The notes under the pieces: model-generated
The model's database searches: none
Seen by the model: only the letters and a program-made list of their open reading frames with translations
What the model was told of the DNA's origin: nothing
NCBI GenBank assembly: GCA_944319925.1
Contig: CALUFQ010000002.1
Span: 1 to 64,000, forward strand
From: an uncultured Paraprevotella sp.
Lineage (GTDB): Bacteria; Bacteroidota; Bacteroidia; Bacteroidales; Bacteroidaceae
Reading direction: 5' to 3'
DNA length: 64,000 nt
Position numbers and translations under genes: made by a program
In this document: in pieces, positions 1 to 7,672 of the stretch
Position numbering within the stretch: the first letter of the stretch is position 1
How the letters are laid out: each line of letters opens with the position of its first letter

Positions 1-268
1 AACTTTTTCCCGGACACGTTTCCCGTGTCATTTTGTCGGCGGAATCCCCCGGCGGGCTTTCCCGCCGGTCGGACTTCCGCGCCGGGAGTGTCCCGTGCTC
101 CGTCAAAAGGGCAGGTTGGGAGGGGATTCCGCGACATTTTGATTCCCGCATGGCGCGTGTGGCTGCGTTCTTTCCGCGCCGTCCCGGCCCGGCGGCCGAA
201 TACGCGAATCTCAGAAGGCGAAAATGAGCAAAATGTCAACGCGCACCCGAATGTGTCATTTTGTCAAT
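1..268. repeat. Dispersed intergenic repeat, copy A (cut by window edge)
   Basis: This stretch matches 37437-37705 base for base with roughly 20 differences. The match begins at the first base of the window, so this copy probably extends to the left. It holds an internal inverted pair: GTCGGCGGAATCCCC near 34-48 against GGGGATTCCGCGAC near 124-137. Short open frames exist here (for example 25-285), but both copies are GC-rich, several frames are open at once, and no start context or known domain is visible, so I treat it as non-coding repeat DNA. Homology between the two copies stops at 268, where the palindromic element begins. Confidence 0.75.
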
Positions 269-465
269 ATAGGAGGAGGGTGTAGCAAAACCTGCGAGGA
301 GCAACTGCTCCACCTTGTAGGGAAGCTGGCCCAACGGGCCTGAGGGGTTTCACCCCCACGGGCACACTCATAAAGTATGTCTTTGTGGACGTGAGACCCC
401 TCCGTCGCTTCGCGCCACCTCCCCTACAAGGCGGAGGAGTTTATTTTGCTATACCCTCCTCCTAT
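269..465. repeat. 197-bp palindromic, MITE-like element
   Basis: The ends are 22-bp inverted repeats (269-290 and 444-465) that differ at one position and both begin ATAGGAGGAGGG reading inward. A second inverted pair lies inside (308-329 and 415-436, around the shared core CCTTGTAGGG). The middle carries CGGGCCTGAGGGG and GACCCCTCCG, which extend the pairing. Related half-elements occur at 37834-38065 and 47389-47525. No transposase gene is present, so this fits a non-autonomous element or a large extragenic palindrome. The family is unknown to me. Confidence 0.7.
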
Positions 466-625
466 CCCATAAATTATCATTTAGAAATGCACAATTTTAT
501 TATGCGCTAAGTGTAAATCCTCATGAATAGGAACTGTACCAAGGAGGCGGCTTACCTCTTGGGGGCGTTGGGCATGAGGCGGGCTGCAACTCCTGTTTAG
601 TGGAAATTTTGCAGGTATAAAAAGA

Positions 626-674
626 CTTGCTCCGGAAAACTTCAGGGGCGTTTCCTCAAGTTTTCCGGCGCAAG
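626..674 (-). terminator. Intrinsic terminator of the DUF349 gene
   Basis: A perfect 11-bp stem (632-642 with 658-668, CCGGAAAACTT/AAGTTTTCCGG) is extended by CTTG/CAAG at 626-629 and 671-674. On the minus strand it is followed by TCTTTTT. It lies about 20 nt after the stop codon at 695. I see nothing recognisable between 466 and 625. Confidence 0.8.
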
Positions 675-694
675 CCGTGTAAGAGTCGTGGGAG

Positions 695-2698
695 TTATTC
701 CGCCGGTGCGGACATCTCTTTGTCAATGGCTGCGATTTTCTCGCCCAGCAGGTTCAACTCGTCTTTGAGTCTCTCCATTTTCTTTTTCATTTCGTCCAGC
801 AGCGAGCTGCCTTTCTTGGAACTGCATGTCAAGAAACCAAGGTTGTTCTCGTAGGTCTTGATTTCGTTGCGTTTGGCTTCGTAAGCCCGCATGAGGCGTT
901 CCCGTTCGCGGGACACTCCTTGTGCGCCTTCTTTCATTTCGTTTTTCAGGTTGCTCTTGAAGTTGTCCAAGCGGCGGCGTGCAGCCGACATGTTCAGGGC
1001 TTTGAAGAGCTCGTCCACCGTTTCGTGGTATATTTTATAAATCCTGTCTTTGTCTTTGAAAGGCACGAAGCCGGTTTCGTTCCACTCCTTCATCAAGGTT
1101 CTCACGGTTTCCTGTTTGTCCCCGTTTTCCTCGTCAGCGTTGAGCAGGGCCTTCAGCTTTTCGATGATTTCCTCCTTCTTGCGCAGGTTTTCCTTTTCCT
1201 CGCTTCGTTGTGAGGCGGAGTTTTTGTTTTTCTGTTCGAAAAAGTAATCGCAGGCTCCGATGAAACGTTGCCACAGGGATTCTGAGTATTTTTTTGGAAT
1301 AGAACCAATGGCTTTCCATTCCTTTTGGATTTGCACCAGTTTGTCGGCCGTGGCTTTCCAGTCCGTACTTTCTTTCAGGGCTTCCACCTGTTCGCAGAGT
1401 GCGGTCTTTTTGGCCAGGTTGCTGGCCTGCTCCTCTTTCAGGCGTTTGAAGAAGGCGGCTTTTTCTGTGAAAAACTTATCGCAGGAGGTGCGGAAGCGTT
1501 CGAATATCTTCACGTTCATTTTCTGCGGTGCAAAGCCGATGGTGCGCCATTCCTTTTGCAATTCAATGATTTCCTTGGTGTGGCTTTCCCATTCGGCGGC
1601 TGTCTTGATGGCCGTCAAGTCTATCGCCTCGATTTTTTCGCAAAGGGCGGTTTTTTTTTGCAGGTTTTCCCCTTCTTTCTGTTTCAATTCCTCGAAATGC
1701 TGCTGGTGGCGTTTGTTGACCACGGTGGATGCGGCCTTGAAACGCGCCCAGATTTCTTCGCGCAGTTCTTTGGCCACAGGGCCGGTTTCCTTGTATTCCT
1801 GATGCAGTGCCTGCAACTTTTGGAACGCGGCGATGACATCCGGTTCTTCGCTCAGCTTTTCTGCGGCTTCGCACAAGCGGGTTTTGATTTCCAGGTTTTT
1901 CTTGAAATCATATTCCCTGAACTCGTTGTTCAGTTTCAGCTGGTCGTAATATTGCTCCACGTAAAGCTGGTAAGTTTTCCACAGTTCGTTGGCTTTTTCC
2001 GCCGGCACCGGGTTGAGTTCCTTCCATTGAGCTTGCAGTTCCTTGAACTCCTTGTAAGCCTGGTTGGCTTCCTCGGGTGTGGCGCTCATGGCTTTGATGC
2101 GTTCAAGGATGGCCTGCTTCTTCTGCAGGTTTTCTTCTTTCTGTTGTTCCTGCTCGGCTTGTAGTTCTGCCCTTTTCTGCTTGATGACGTTCATGGCTGC
2201 CTTGAAATCGTCTTCCAGCGTGTTGGGGGCGGGCAGGAAATCTTCAGGTGCTCCGCCGTTGGCTACAAATTCGGCTTGTGCGGCAGCCACGTTGGCTTTA
2301 TGTATTTTGTAGAAAGCTTGTTTCAGGGCTTCTGTCTCTTGTCTTTCCGGCACGGCATCGGCGCGAGCCAGCTCTTTCAGGCGGGCGATGACCTCTTCCT
2401 GCGTTTGCGGCATTGGGATGGCCTGTGTTTCGGTGTATTCGGATGCGTTTGTTTTTTCAGGCGTTTCCGTGTCTGCAGTTGTTTCCGTTTCGGCTTGCAT
2501 CTCCGGGTCTGCCGGTGTCGTGCCGGCTTCCTCGGATACCGCCTCCGCTTGTTCTTCCTTTGTTTCTTGGCTTTCCGGTTGTTCGGGCATATCCTTTACT
2601 TCGGTCGCATTTTGCATGTCTGCCGTTTCCTTTACTTCCGGCGTCGCGCTTGTTTCTGCGTTCTCTCCCGTTTTCAGGGTTTCTTGAGAGTCCATCAT
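695..2698 (-). CDS. DUF349 domain-containing coiled-coil protein
   Basis: The 667-residue product has an acidic, low-complexity N-terminus (about residues 1-100, rich in Glu, Thr and Ala). A series of about five repeated helical modules follows, with recurring patterns such as LQKEWRTIGFAP, IQKEWKAIGSIP and LMKEWNETGFVP, which are the hallmark of DUF349 repeats. The C-terminal part (about 600-667) is a charged coiled coil. No signal peptide is visible, so it is probably cytoplasmic. The biochemical role of the family is not settled. The reading frame starts with two adjacent ATGs and either could be used. The gene stands alone and ends in a clear terminator (626-674). Confidence 0.88.
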   Translation of the reverse strand: MMDSQETLKTGENAETSATPEVKETADMQNATEVKDMPEQPESQETKEEQAEAVSEEAGTTPADPEMQAETETTADTETPEKTNASEYTETQAIPMPQTQEEVIARLKELARADAVPERQETEALKQAFYKIHKANVAAAQAEFVANGGAPEDFLPAPNTLEDDFKAAMNVIKQKRAELQAEQEQQKEENLQKKQAILERIKAMSATPEEANQAYKEFKELQAQWKELNPVPAEKANELWKTYQLYVEQYYDQLKLNNEFREYDFKKNLEIKTRLCEAAEKLSEEPDVIAAFQKLQALHQEYKETGPVAKELREEIWARFKAASTVVNKRHQQHFEELKQKEGENLQKKTALCEKIEAIDLTAIKTAAEWESHTKEIIELQKEWRTIGFAPQKMNVKIFERFRTSCDKFFTEKAAFFKRLKEEQASNLAKKTALCEQVEALKESTDWKATADKLVQIQKEWKAIGSIPKKYSESLWQRFIGACDYFFEQKNKNSASQRSEEKENLRKKEEIIEKLKALLNADEENGDKQETVRTLMKEWNETGFVPFKDKDRIYKIYHETVDELFKALNMSAARRRLDNFKSNLKNEMKEGAQGVSRERERLMRAYEAKRNEIKTYENNLGFLTCSSKKGSSLLDEMKKKMERLKDELNLLGEKIAAIDKEMSAPAE

Positions 2699-2810
2699 TT
2701 TACTTGTTTTAGTATATGAATAGATGTATATAGTCGCTAGTGGGGCACAAATTAAGTATAAAAAACGTTCGAATCCTAAAAAATCGATTGTTTTTTTTGA
2801 TTTTCTGACG

Positions 2811-3740
2811 TTAAATCCATGTTTTCCGTTTAAAATACCATACGAAGAGGGCGGTAACTCCCACGGTCAGTATCAACGCGAGGGGGAATCCCCAAGCCCA
2901 TTTTTCCATGCCGTTGTGGAGGTTCATGCCCAACAAGCTGGCGATGAGTGTGGGGAACATGAGGATGATGGAGATGGAGGTGAGCATTTTCATCACGCCG
3001 CTCGTGTTGTTGTTGATGATGTTGGCATAAGTGTCCATTGTGGAGTCGAGGATGTTGGCGTAGATGGAAGTTGTCTCGCGCGCCTGGCTCATTTCGATGT
3101 TCACGTCTTCGATGAGGTCGGCATCCAGTTCGTCCACGGGTAGTTTGAATTTCAACTTGGAGAGCAAGGTCTCGTTGCCGCGGATGGAAGTGATGAAGTA
3201 TGTCAGGCTGTCTTGCAGGCGCGAGAGGTTCACCAAGTCTGCGTTGTCCACGTTGCGGTCCAGGTGTTGCTTGGCTTTTTCGATGAGCAGGTTGATTTGT
3301 TTCAACCGCTTCAGGTACCACACGGCGGAGGAGAGGAACAGGCGGAACACCATGTCCACGGAGTCCGTAAAACCGAGTCCGCGGCGTTGCTGGTAGCTCA
3401 CGAAGTCAATCATCATGTTGGTTTCGAAGTTGCATACCGTGATGCACACTTCTTTGTTTAGGATGATACCTAAGGGGATAGTCGTGTAGGGAGTGCGTGA
3501 GCGTACTTCCTTCACGTACGGGATGCGCAGGATGATGAGAATCCATCCGTCGTCGAACTCGTAACGGGCGCGTTCGTCGGTGTCGGCGATGTCCATCAGG
3601 AAGTAGTCTGGGATGTGGAGCGTGTTCTCCAAATAGTCGATGTCGTCTTGCGTGGGGCAAGTCACTTGAACCCAGCAGTTGGGTTCCCATTGTTCAAGTG
3701 TGCGCAGTCCGCGGTTTGTATTCCAGTATGTTCGCATCAA
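2811..3740 (-). CDS. corA: CorA-family divalent cation (Mg2+) channel
   Basis: This 309-residue protein has the CorA layout: a large soluble N-terminal domain (about 1-240) of mixed sheet and long helix, then two C-terminal membrane helices separated by the pore signature GMN (LLGMNLHNG, about residue 272). It ends with the basic tail KRKTWI. CorA proteins form homopentameric inner-membrane channels for Mg2+, sometimes Co2+ or Ni2+. The start has the purine-rich GGAGGA a few bases upstream on the minus strand. A leader of about 110 nt separates the likely promoter (3859-3890) from the start and could hold a regulatory structure. Ion specificity cannot be read from the sequence. Confidence 0.9.
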   Translation of the reverse strand: MMRTYWNTNRGLRTLEQWEPNCWVQVTCPTQDDIDYLENTLHIPDYFLMDIADTDERARYEFDDGWILIILRIPYVKEVRSRTPYTTIPLGIILNKEVCITVCNFETNMMIDFVSYQQRRGLGFTDSVDMVFRLFLSSAVWYLKRLKQINLLIEKAKQHLDRNVDNADLVNLSRLQDSLTYFITSIRGNETLLSKLKFKLPVDELDADLIEDVNIEMSQARETTSIYANILDSTMDTYANIINNNTSGVMKMLTSISIILMFPTLIASLLGMNLHNGMEKWAWGFPLALILTVGVTALFVWYFKRKTWI

Positions 3741-3858
3741 TCATTCCTCCAATGTTATAACGGGCGGAGGCTCCCTTGTGGCGAACCTCTGTCCTTAAAT
3801 GTTTATATCCGCGTGATAATCGTCCATTTTTAAGGTGATACTTTGGTAAATTGCAGTG

Positions 3859-3890
3859 CAAAGATAATGCAAACCATTTGAAAGAACAAA
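3859..3890 (-). promoter_or_regulatory. Bacteroidetes-type promoter for corA
   Basis: On the minus strand TTTG (3887-3890) is followed after exactly 20 bp by TATCTTTG (3859-3866), matching the TTTG/TAnnTTTG consensus of the Bacteroidetes primary sigma factor. It predicts a transcript starting near 3852, leaving a long leader before the start codon at 3740. Confidence 0.65.
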
Positions 3891-3939
3891 TAAAACAGTG
3901 GCTTTTGTGCGTGTTTTTTCTTCCTCCAGAGGCTCTTTT

Positions 3940-4767
3940 CTACAAATTCGTTTCTTTGGCTACCTCGTTGGTCAACCGGACGAACTCGGCCACGGACAAT
4001 TGTTCGGGCCGGCGGCTGAAAATTTCGGCTGCGAGGAAAGCGTCGTGCGCCTGCGGGGTATGCCCCCGCTGCGTGGCTTTGTTGTCGGCATCGGCCAGGA
4101 CGGGCCGGATGGAATTGCGCAATGTCTTGCGCCGTTGGTTGAAGGTGGTTTTCACGATTTGCTTGAAGAGGCGTTCGTCGCACCCCAGGGCCGTGGTGGC
4201 GTTGCGGGTCATGCGGATGACGGCACTTTTCACTTTCGGCGGCGGGTTGAAGACGTTTTCATGCACGGTGAACAGGTATTCCACGCTGTACCATGCTTGG
4301 ATGAGTACGCTCAGAATGCCGTAAGCCTTGTTTCCTGGCGCGGAAGCGATGCGCTCGGCCACTTCCTTCTGTACCATGCCCGTGCAGCAGGGGATCAGGT
4401 CTTTGTAGTCCAGCATTTTGAAGAAAATCTGGCTGGAAATGTTATAAGGATAATTTCCGGTGAGTACGAAAGGCTGCCCGCCGAAAGTGTGCTCCAAATG
4501 CATCTTCAGGAAATCGTCTTCAACGATGTCTTCTTCCAGTTGCGGGAAGTTCCGCCGCAGGTAGTCCACCGACTCGAAGTCGATTTCCACTACTTTCAGC
4601 GGGCGTTCCTTGCGGACGAGGAATTGGGTCATGACCCCCATGCCCGGCCCCACTTCGAGCACAGGAATGCCGGGGCAGGCATCCACTGTGTCGGCGATGT
4701 CTTGTGCGATTTTCAAGTCCGTCAAAAAGTGTTGTCCGAGAAACTTTTTAGGCTTTACGCTCTTCAT
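3940..4767 (-). CDS. rsmA: 16S rRNA dimethyladenosine transferase (KsgA/RsmA)
   Basis: The product dimethylates the two adjacent adenines of the 3' terminal hairpin of 16S rRNA, using S-adenosylmethionine, late in small-subunit assembly. The 275-residue protein begins with the family N-terminus KKFLGQHFL. It has the SAM-binding motif EVGPGMG (about residues 38-44), an acidic motif ending VVEIDFE, and the catalytic motif as NYPYNIS (about 109-115; the usual form is NLPYNIS). The C-terminal helical domain is intact. A TATCTTTG element on the minus strand at 4797-4804 gives a short leader. Confidence 0.95.
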   Translation of the reverse strand: MKSVKPKKFLGQHFLTDLKIAQDIADTVDACPGIPVLEVGPGMGVMTQFLVRKERPLKVVEIDFESVDYLRRNFPQLEEDIVEDDFLKMHLEHTFGGQPFVLTGNYPYNISSQIFFKMLDYKDLIPCCTGMVQKEVAERIASAPGNKAYGILSVLIQAWYSVEYLFTVHENVFNPPPKVKSAVIRMTRNATTALGCDERLFKQIVKTTFNQRRKTLRNSIRPVLADADNKATQRGHTPQAHDAFLAAEIFSRRPEQLSVAEFVRLTNEVAKETNL

Positions 4768-4783
4768 TGTGCTTTTTTTGTTT

Positions 4784-4804
4784 TACTTTTGTGCTGCAAA
4801 GATA
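4784..4804. promoter_or_regulatory. Back-to-back promoter elements for rsmA and the flippase-like gene
   Basis: TACTTTTG on the plus strand (4784-4791) and TATCTTTG on the minus strand (4797-4804) both fit the TAnnTTTG -7 consensus and point away from each other into the two divergent genes. Upstream TTG elements are weak or off-spacing. Confidence 0.5.
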
Positions 4805-4827
4805 GGTAAAAATAGAGACAGGCCGCA

Positions 4828-5835
4828 TTGGAAACAGCTAAGATTATTCGTAATGCGTTGAAAATAGCCTTCCCTTTGATGTTAGGGGGATTGATTTTGT
4901 GGTGGATGTACCGCGACTTCGATTGGAAAGGGTTATGGGTCGCCTTGGAAGGCGGCATGGATTGGACGTGGATGTGGCTGTCCATGCCTTTCGGCGTGTT
5001 GGCCCAGGTGTTGCGTGCCCTGCGTTGGCGGCAGTCTTTGGAACCGTTGGGCGAGCGTCCGCGGTTGTCTTCCTGCATGAATGCCGTGTTCCTTTCCTAT
5101 GCGTCCAGCCTGGTCGTGCCGCGTGTCGGTGAAGTGTTGCGTTGCGGGGTGTTGAAGCGTTGCGACGGCACGTCGTTCACGAAGGCTTTGGGCACGGTGG
5201 TCACCGAGCGCATGGTGGATTCGCTGGTCATGCTTTTGTTGTCGGCTTTGACGGTGTTGTTGCAGCTCAGGGTGTTTGGAGTGTTTTTCCAGGAGACGGG
5301 CATGAGTTTCGGGGCTTTGGCAGGGCGTTTTTCAGCCGCCGGCTATTGGGTCACGGGTATCTGCCTGTTCGTGTTGCTGGTATTCCTGTGGTTCATGGCT
5401 AAGCGGCTGGAATGGTTCAACCATACGCGAAGCCTGTTGCAGAATATAACCGACGGCATTCTTTCCTTGCGGGGCATCCGGCGCATGCCTCTTTATGTGT
5501 TTTACTCCCTGGGCATTTGGATTGCTTATTTTTTGCATTTCTACCTTACGTTCTATAGCTTTTCTTACACGGCGGATTTGGGTGTCATGTCGGCTTTGAT
5601 TGCTTTTGTGGTCGGGTCGTTTGCCGTGCTGGTGCCTACGCCCAACGGGGCGGGGCCTTGGCATTTCGCCGTGAAGACGGTGCTGGTGCTTTATGGCGTG
5701 AGTGAGGCAGACGGCGTGATGTTCGTGCTAATCGTGCATACCTTGCAGACGTTGTTGGTCGTTTTGTTGGGACTTTATGCCGGCGTGGCCTTGGCTTGTG
5801 CGCGTCGCAGGATGCCGCAAGGAACGGTGGCCTGA
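4828..5835 (+). CDS. Flippase-like integral membrane protein (LPG synthase TM-region / YbhN family)
   Basis: This 335-residue, very hydrophobic protein has about eight membrane helices. It resembles the lysylphosphatidylglycerol synthase transmembrane-region family (UPF0104/AglD2-like). Family signatures include LRALRWRQSLEP after the second helix, a polar loop with SYASSLVVPRVGEVLRCGVL, and PTPNGAGPWHFAV near residue 273. Members are thought to move lipids or lipid-linked molecules across the membrane; the substrate is unknown. The frame appears to start at a TTG (4828). The first internal ATG (4879) would remove 17 residues of the first helix, so TTG is preferred. It is 27 nt upstream of pepD and probably co-transcribed. 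Confidence 0.8.
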   Translation: METAKIIRNALKIAFPLMLGGLILWWMYRDFDWKGLWVALEGGMDWTWMWLSMPFGVLAQVLRALRWRQSLEPLGERPRLSSCMNAVFLSYASSLVVPRVGEVLRCGVLKRCDGTSFTKALGTVVTERMVDSLVMLLLSALTVLLQLRVFGVFFQETGMSFGALAGRFSAAGYWVTGICLFVLLVFLWFMAKRLEWFNHTRSLLQNITDGILSLRGIRRMPLYVFYSLGIWIAYFLHFYLTFYSFSYTADLGVMSALIAFVVGSFAVLVPTPNGAGPWHFAVKTVLVLYGVSEADGVMFVLIVHTLQTLLVVLLGLYAGVALACARRRMPQGTVA

Positions 5836-5862
5836 CAGAGGATTATTTCGGTCTAAATATAT

Positions 5863-7329
5863 ATGGTTATGAGTGAAGTGAAGAATTTGAAGCCGCAAAT
5901 CGTATGGAAGAATTTCCATGCGCTGACCCAGGTGCCCCGTCCTTCGGGACATTTGGAAAAGGTGCAGAAGTTTTTGCTGGACTGGGCGGCAGGACAGGGC
6001 ATAGAGGCGTTTAAGGACGGAGGCGAAAACATCGTGATGCGCAAGCCGGCCACGCCGGGCATGGAAAATCGCAAGACGGTGGTGTTGCAGGCACACATGG
6101 ACATGGTGCCGCAGAAGACTTCAGACAGTACGCATGATTTTGAGAATGATCCCATCGAAACATACGTGGACGGCGAGTGGGTGAAGGCCAAGGGCACCAC
6201 GTTGGGGTCGGATGATGGCATGGGCGTGGCATCCATCATGGCCGTGCTCGAAGACCGGACGTTGGAGCATGGGCCGATTGAGGCATTGATCACGGCGGAC
6301 GAGGAGACTTGCATGTATGGGGTGAACCACCTGGCGGGCGACACGTTGACGGGCGATATCCTGCTGAACCTGGACAATGAAACGATGGGTGAGTTCGTCG
6401 TGGGCAGCGCGGGCGGCGTGAACGTGACTGCAACTATAGAATATAAACCGGTGGAGGCCGAACCTTCCGATGTGGCGGTGCGCCTGAAGGTGACCGGCTT
6501 GCGTGGCGGGCATTCAGGGTTGGAAATCAACGAAAACCGGGCAAATGCCAACAAGTTGATGGCGCGGATGCTCTACATGGCCATCCGCGAGAACGAGGCG
6601 CGGCTGGCTTCGTGGCAGGGCGGCAACATGCGCAATGCCATCCCGCGCGAAAGCGAGGCCGTGGTGACACTGCCGGCCGAGGCCGTGGACGAATTGCAGG
6701 GACTTGTGGATTATTGCGGCGAACTTTTCGCGGAAGAGTTCCGGGGAGTGGAAGGGCACATCTCCGTGACAATGGAACGTGTGGATTCGCCGGAGGCTTT
6801 GGTGCCCGAAGAGATTCAGGACAACGTGCTGGATGCCGTCATGGCCAGCCACGACGGTGTGTTGCGCAACATCCCGTCCATGCCGGGCATCGTCGAGACT
6901 TCTTCCAACCTGGCAATCGTCAACGTGACTCCCTTGAAGGCCGAAGTGCTCATCTTGGCGCGCAGCTCGGATGAGGGCATGATGGACTATGAAACGGCCA
7001 TGTTGGAATGTTGTTTCAACATGGCAGGGATGAAAGTGGAATACAGTGGACGTTATGGTGCATGGCAGCCGAACTTTGATTCCCAGATTGTGGCGCAGAT
7101 GGCGGGCGTTTACGAGAAAATGTTTGGCGAAAAAGCCTTGGTGCAGGTCGTGCATGCCGGCTTGGAATGCAGCCTTATCGGCGAAGTCTATCCCAAGATG
7201 GACATGGTGAGCTTCGGCCCCACGCTCCGTTCGCCCCACACGCCGGATGAACGTTGCCATATCCCGTCCGTGGCCCGGTTCTGGGATTTCCTGAAAGAAT
7301 TGCTCCGTCAGATTCCCGTGAAGGATTGA
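5863..7329 (+). CDS. pepD: Cytosol non-specific dipeptidase / aminoacyl-histidine dipeptidase
   Basis: The 488-residue protein is an M20C-family di-zinc peptidase that cleaves dipeptides in the cytoplasm. The N-terminus shows the family motif VPRPSGHLEKV. Metal-site segments are LQAHMDMVPQK (about 74-84), LGSDDGMGVA (about 112-121, bridging Asp), and TADEETCMYG with the catalytic Glu pair. LRGGHSGLEIN (about 216) is the dimerisation-lid part, and the C-terminal HAGLECSLIG supplies another ligand region. No signal peptide is present. Length matches PepD (about 485). ATGs at 5863 and 5869 are both possible starts. It follows the flippase-like gene by 27 nt without a visible promoter. Confidence 0.93.
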   Translation: MVMSEVKNLKPQIVWKNFHALTQVPRPSGHLEKVQKFLLDWAAGQGIEAFKDGGENIVMRKPATPGMENRKTVVLQAHMDMVPQKTSDSTHDFENDPIETYVDGEWVKAKGTTLGSDDGMGVASIMAVLEDRTLEHGPIEALITADEETCMYGVNHLAGDTLTGDILLNLDNETMGEFVVGSAGGVNVTATIEYKPVEAEPSDVAVRLKVTGLRGGHSGLEINENRANANKLMARMLYMAIRENEARLASWQGGNMRNAIPRESEAVVTLPAEAVDELQGLVDYCGELFAEEFRGVEGHISVTMERVDSPEALVPEEIQDNVLDAVMASHDGVLRNIPSMPGIVETSSNLAIVNVTPLKAEVLILARSSDEGMMDYETAMLECCFNMAGMKVEYSGRYGAWQPNFDSQIVAQMAGVYEKMFGEKALVQVVHAGLECSLIGEVYPKMDMVSFGPTLRSPHTPDERCHIPSVARFWDFLKELLRQIPVKD

Positions 7330-7672
7330 TGGCCTTGTGGCGTGTATCCCGGAACTTTGGGAAGCCCTTTTGTTCAAGGTCGTTTTTTATCAGTGGACTC
7401 CGCCTTTTGCAGGTGGGGTCCATTTCATAATGGGCTTTTGTCTTCGTCACTGCACTACCGGTTTGGCTAAACCGGAACTTCGTTGTTTCCCGGGAAGGGC
7501 GATTCTCGGCCTGTATGGGCAATGTGTTTGAACTTTTGGACATTGCCTCGTGAAAAAAGAAAGAACGGCTACGGGTTGCAGGTTAGGATTTTATAACGTG
7601 AAAAAGTTTCAGGTTACGATAAGAATGGCTTTATTTGCACTATCGTGTATATTACCTTAATGTGATTGATTT
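7330..7672. other. Intergenic region between pepD and the macroglobulin genes
   Basis: No gene is supported. Three short inverted repeats are visible: GGACTCCGCC with a complementary arm about 7393-7421, CCGGTTT/AAACCGG near 7460-7478, and GGCAATGT/ACATTGCC at about 7518-7549. None carries a clear T-run, so I do not call a terminator. TTTATTTG at 7630-7637 is a degenerate -7-like element that could serve the downstream gene. Confidence 0.5.

Noticed and set aside
25-285. Short open frame in the left-edge repeat
   Set aside because: Two frames are open at the same place and the conservation is explained by the repeated DNA; no start signal.
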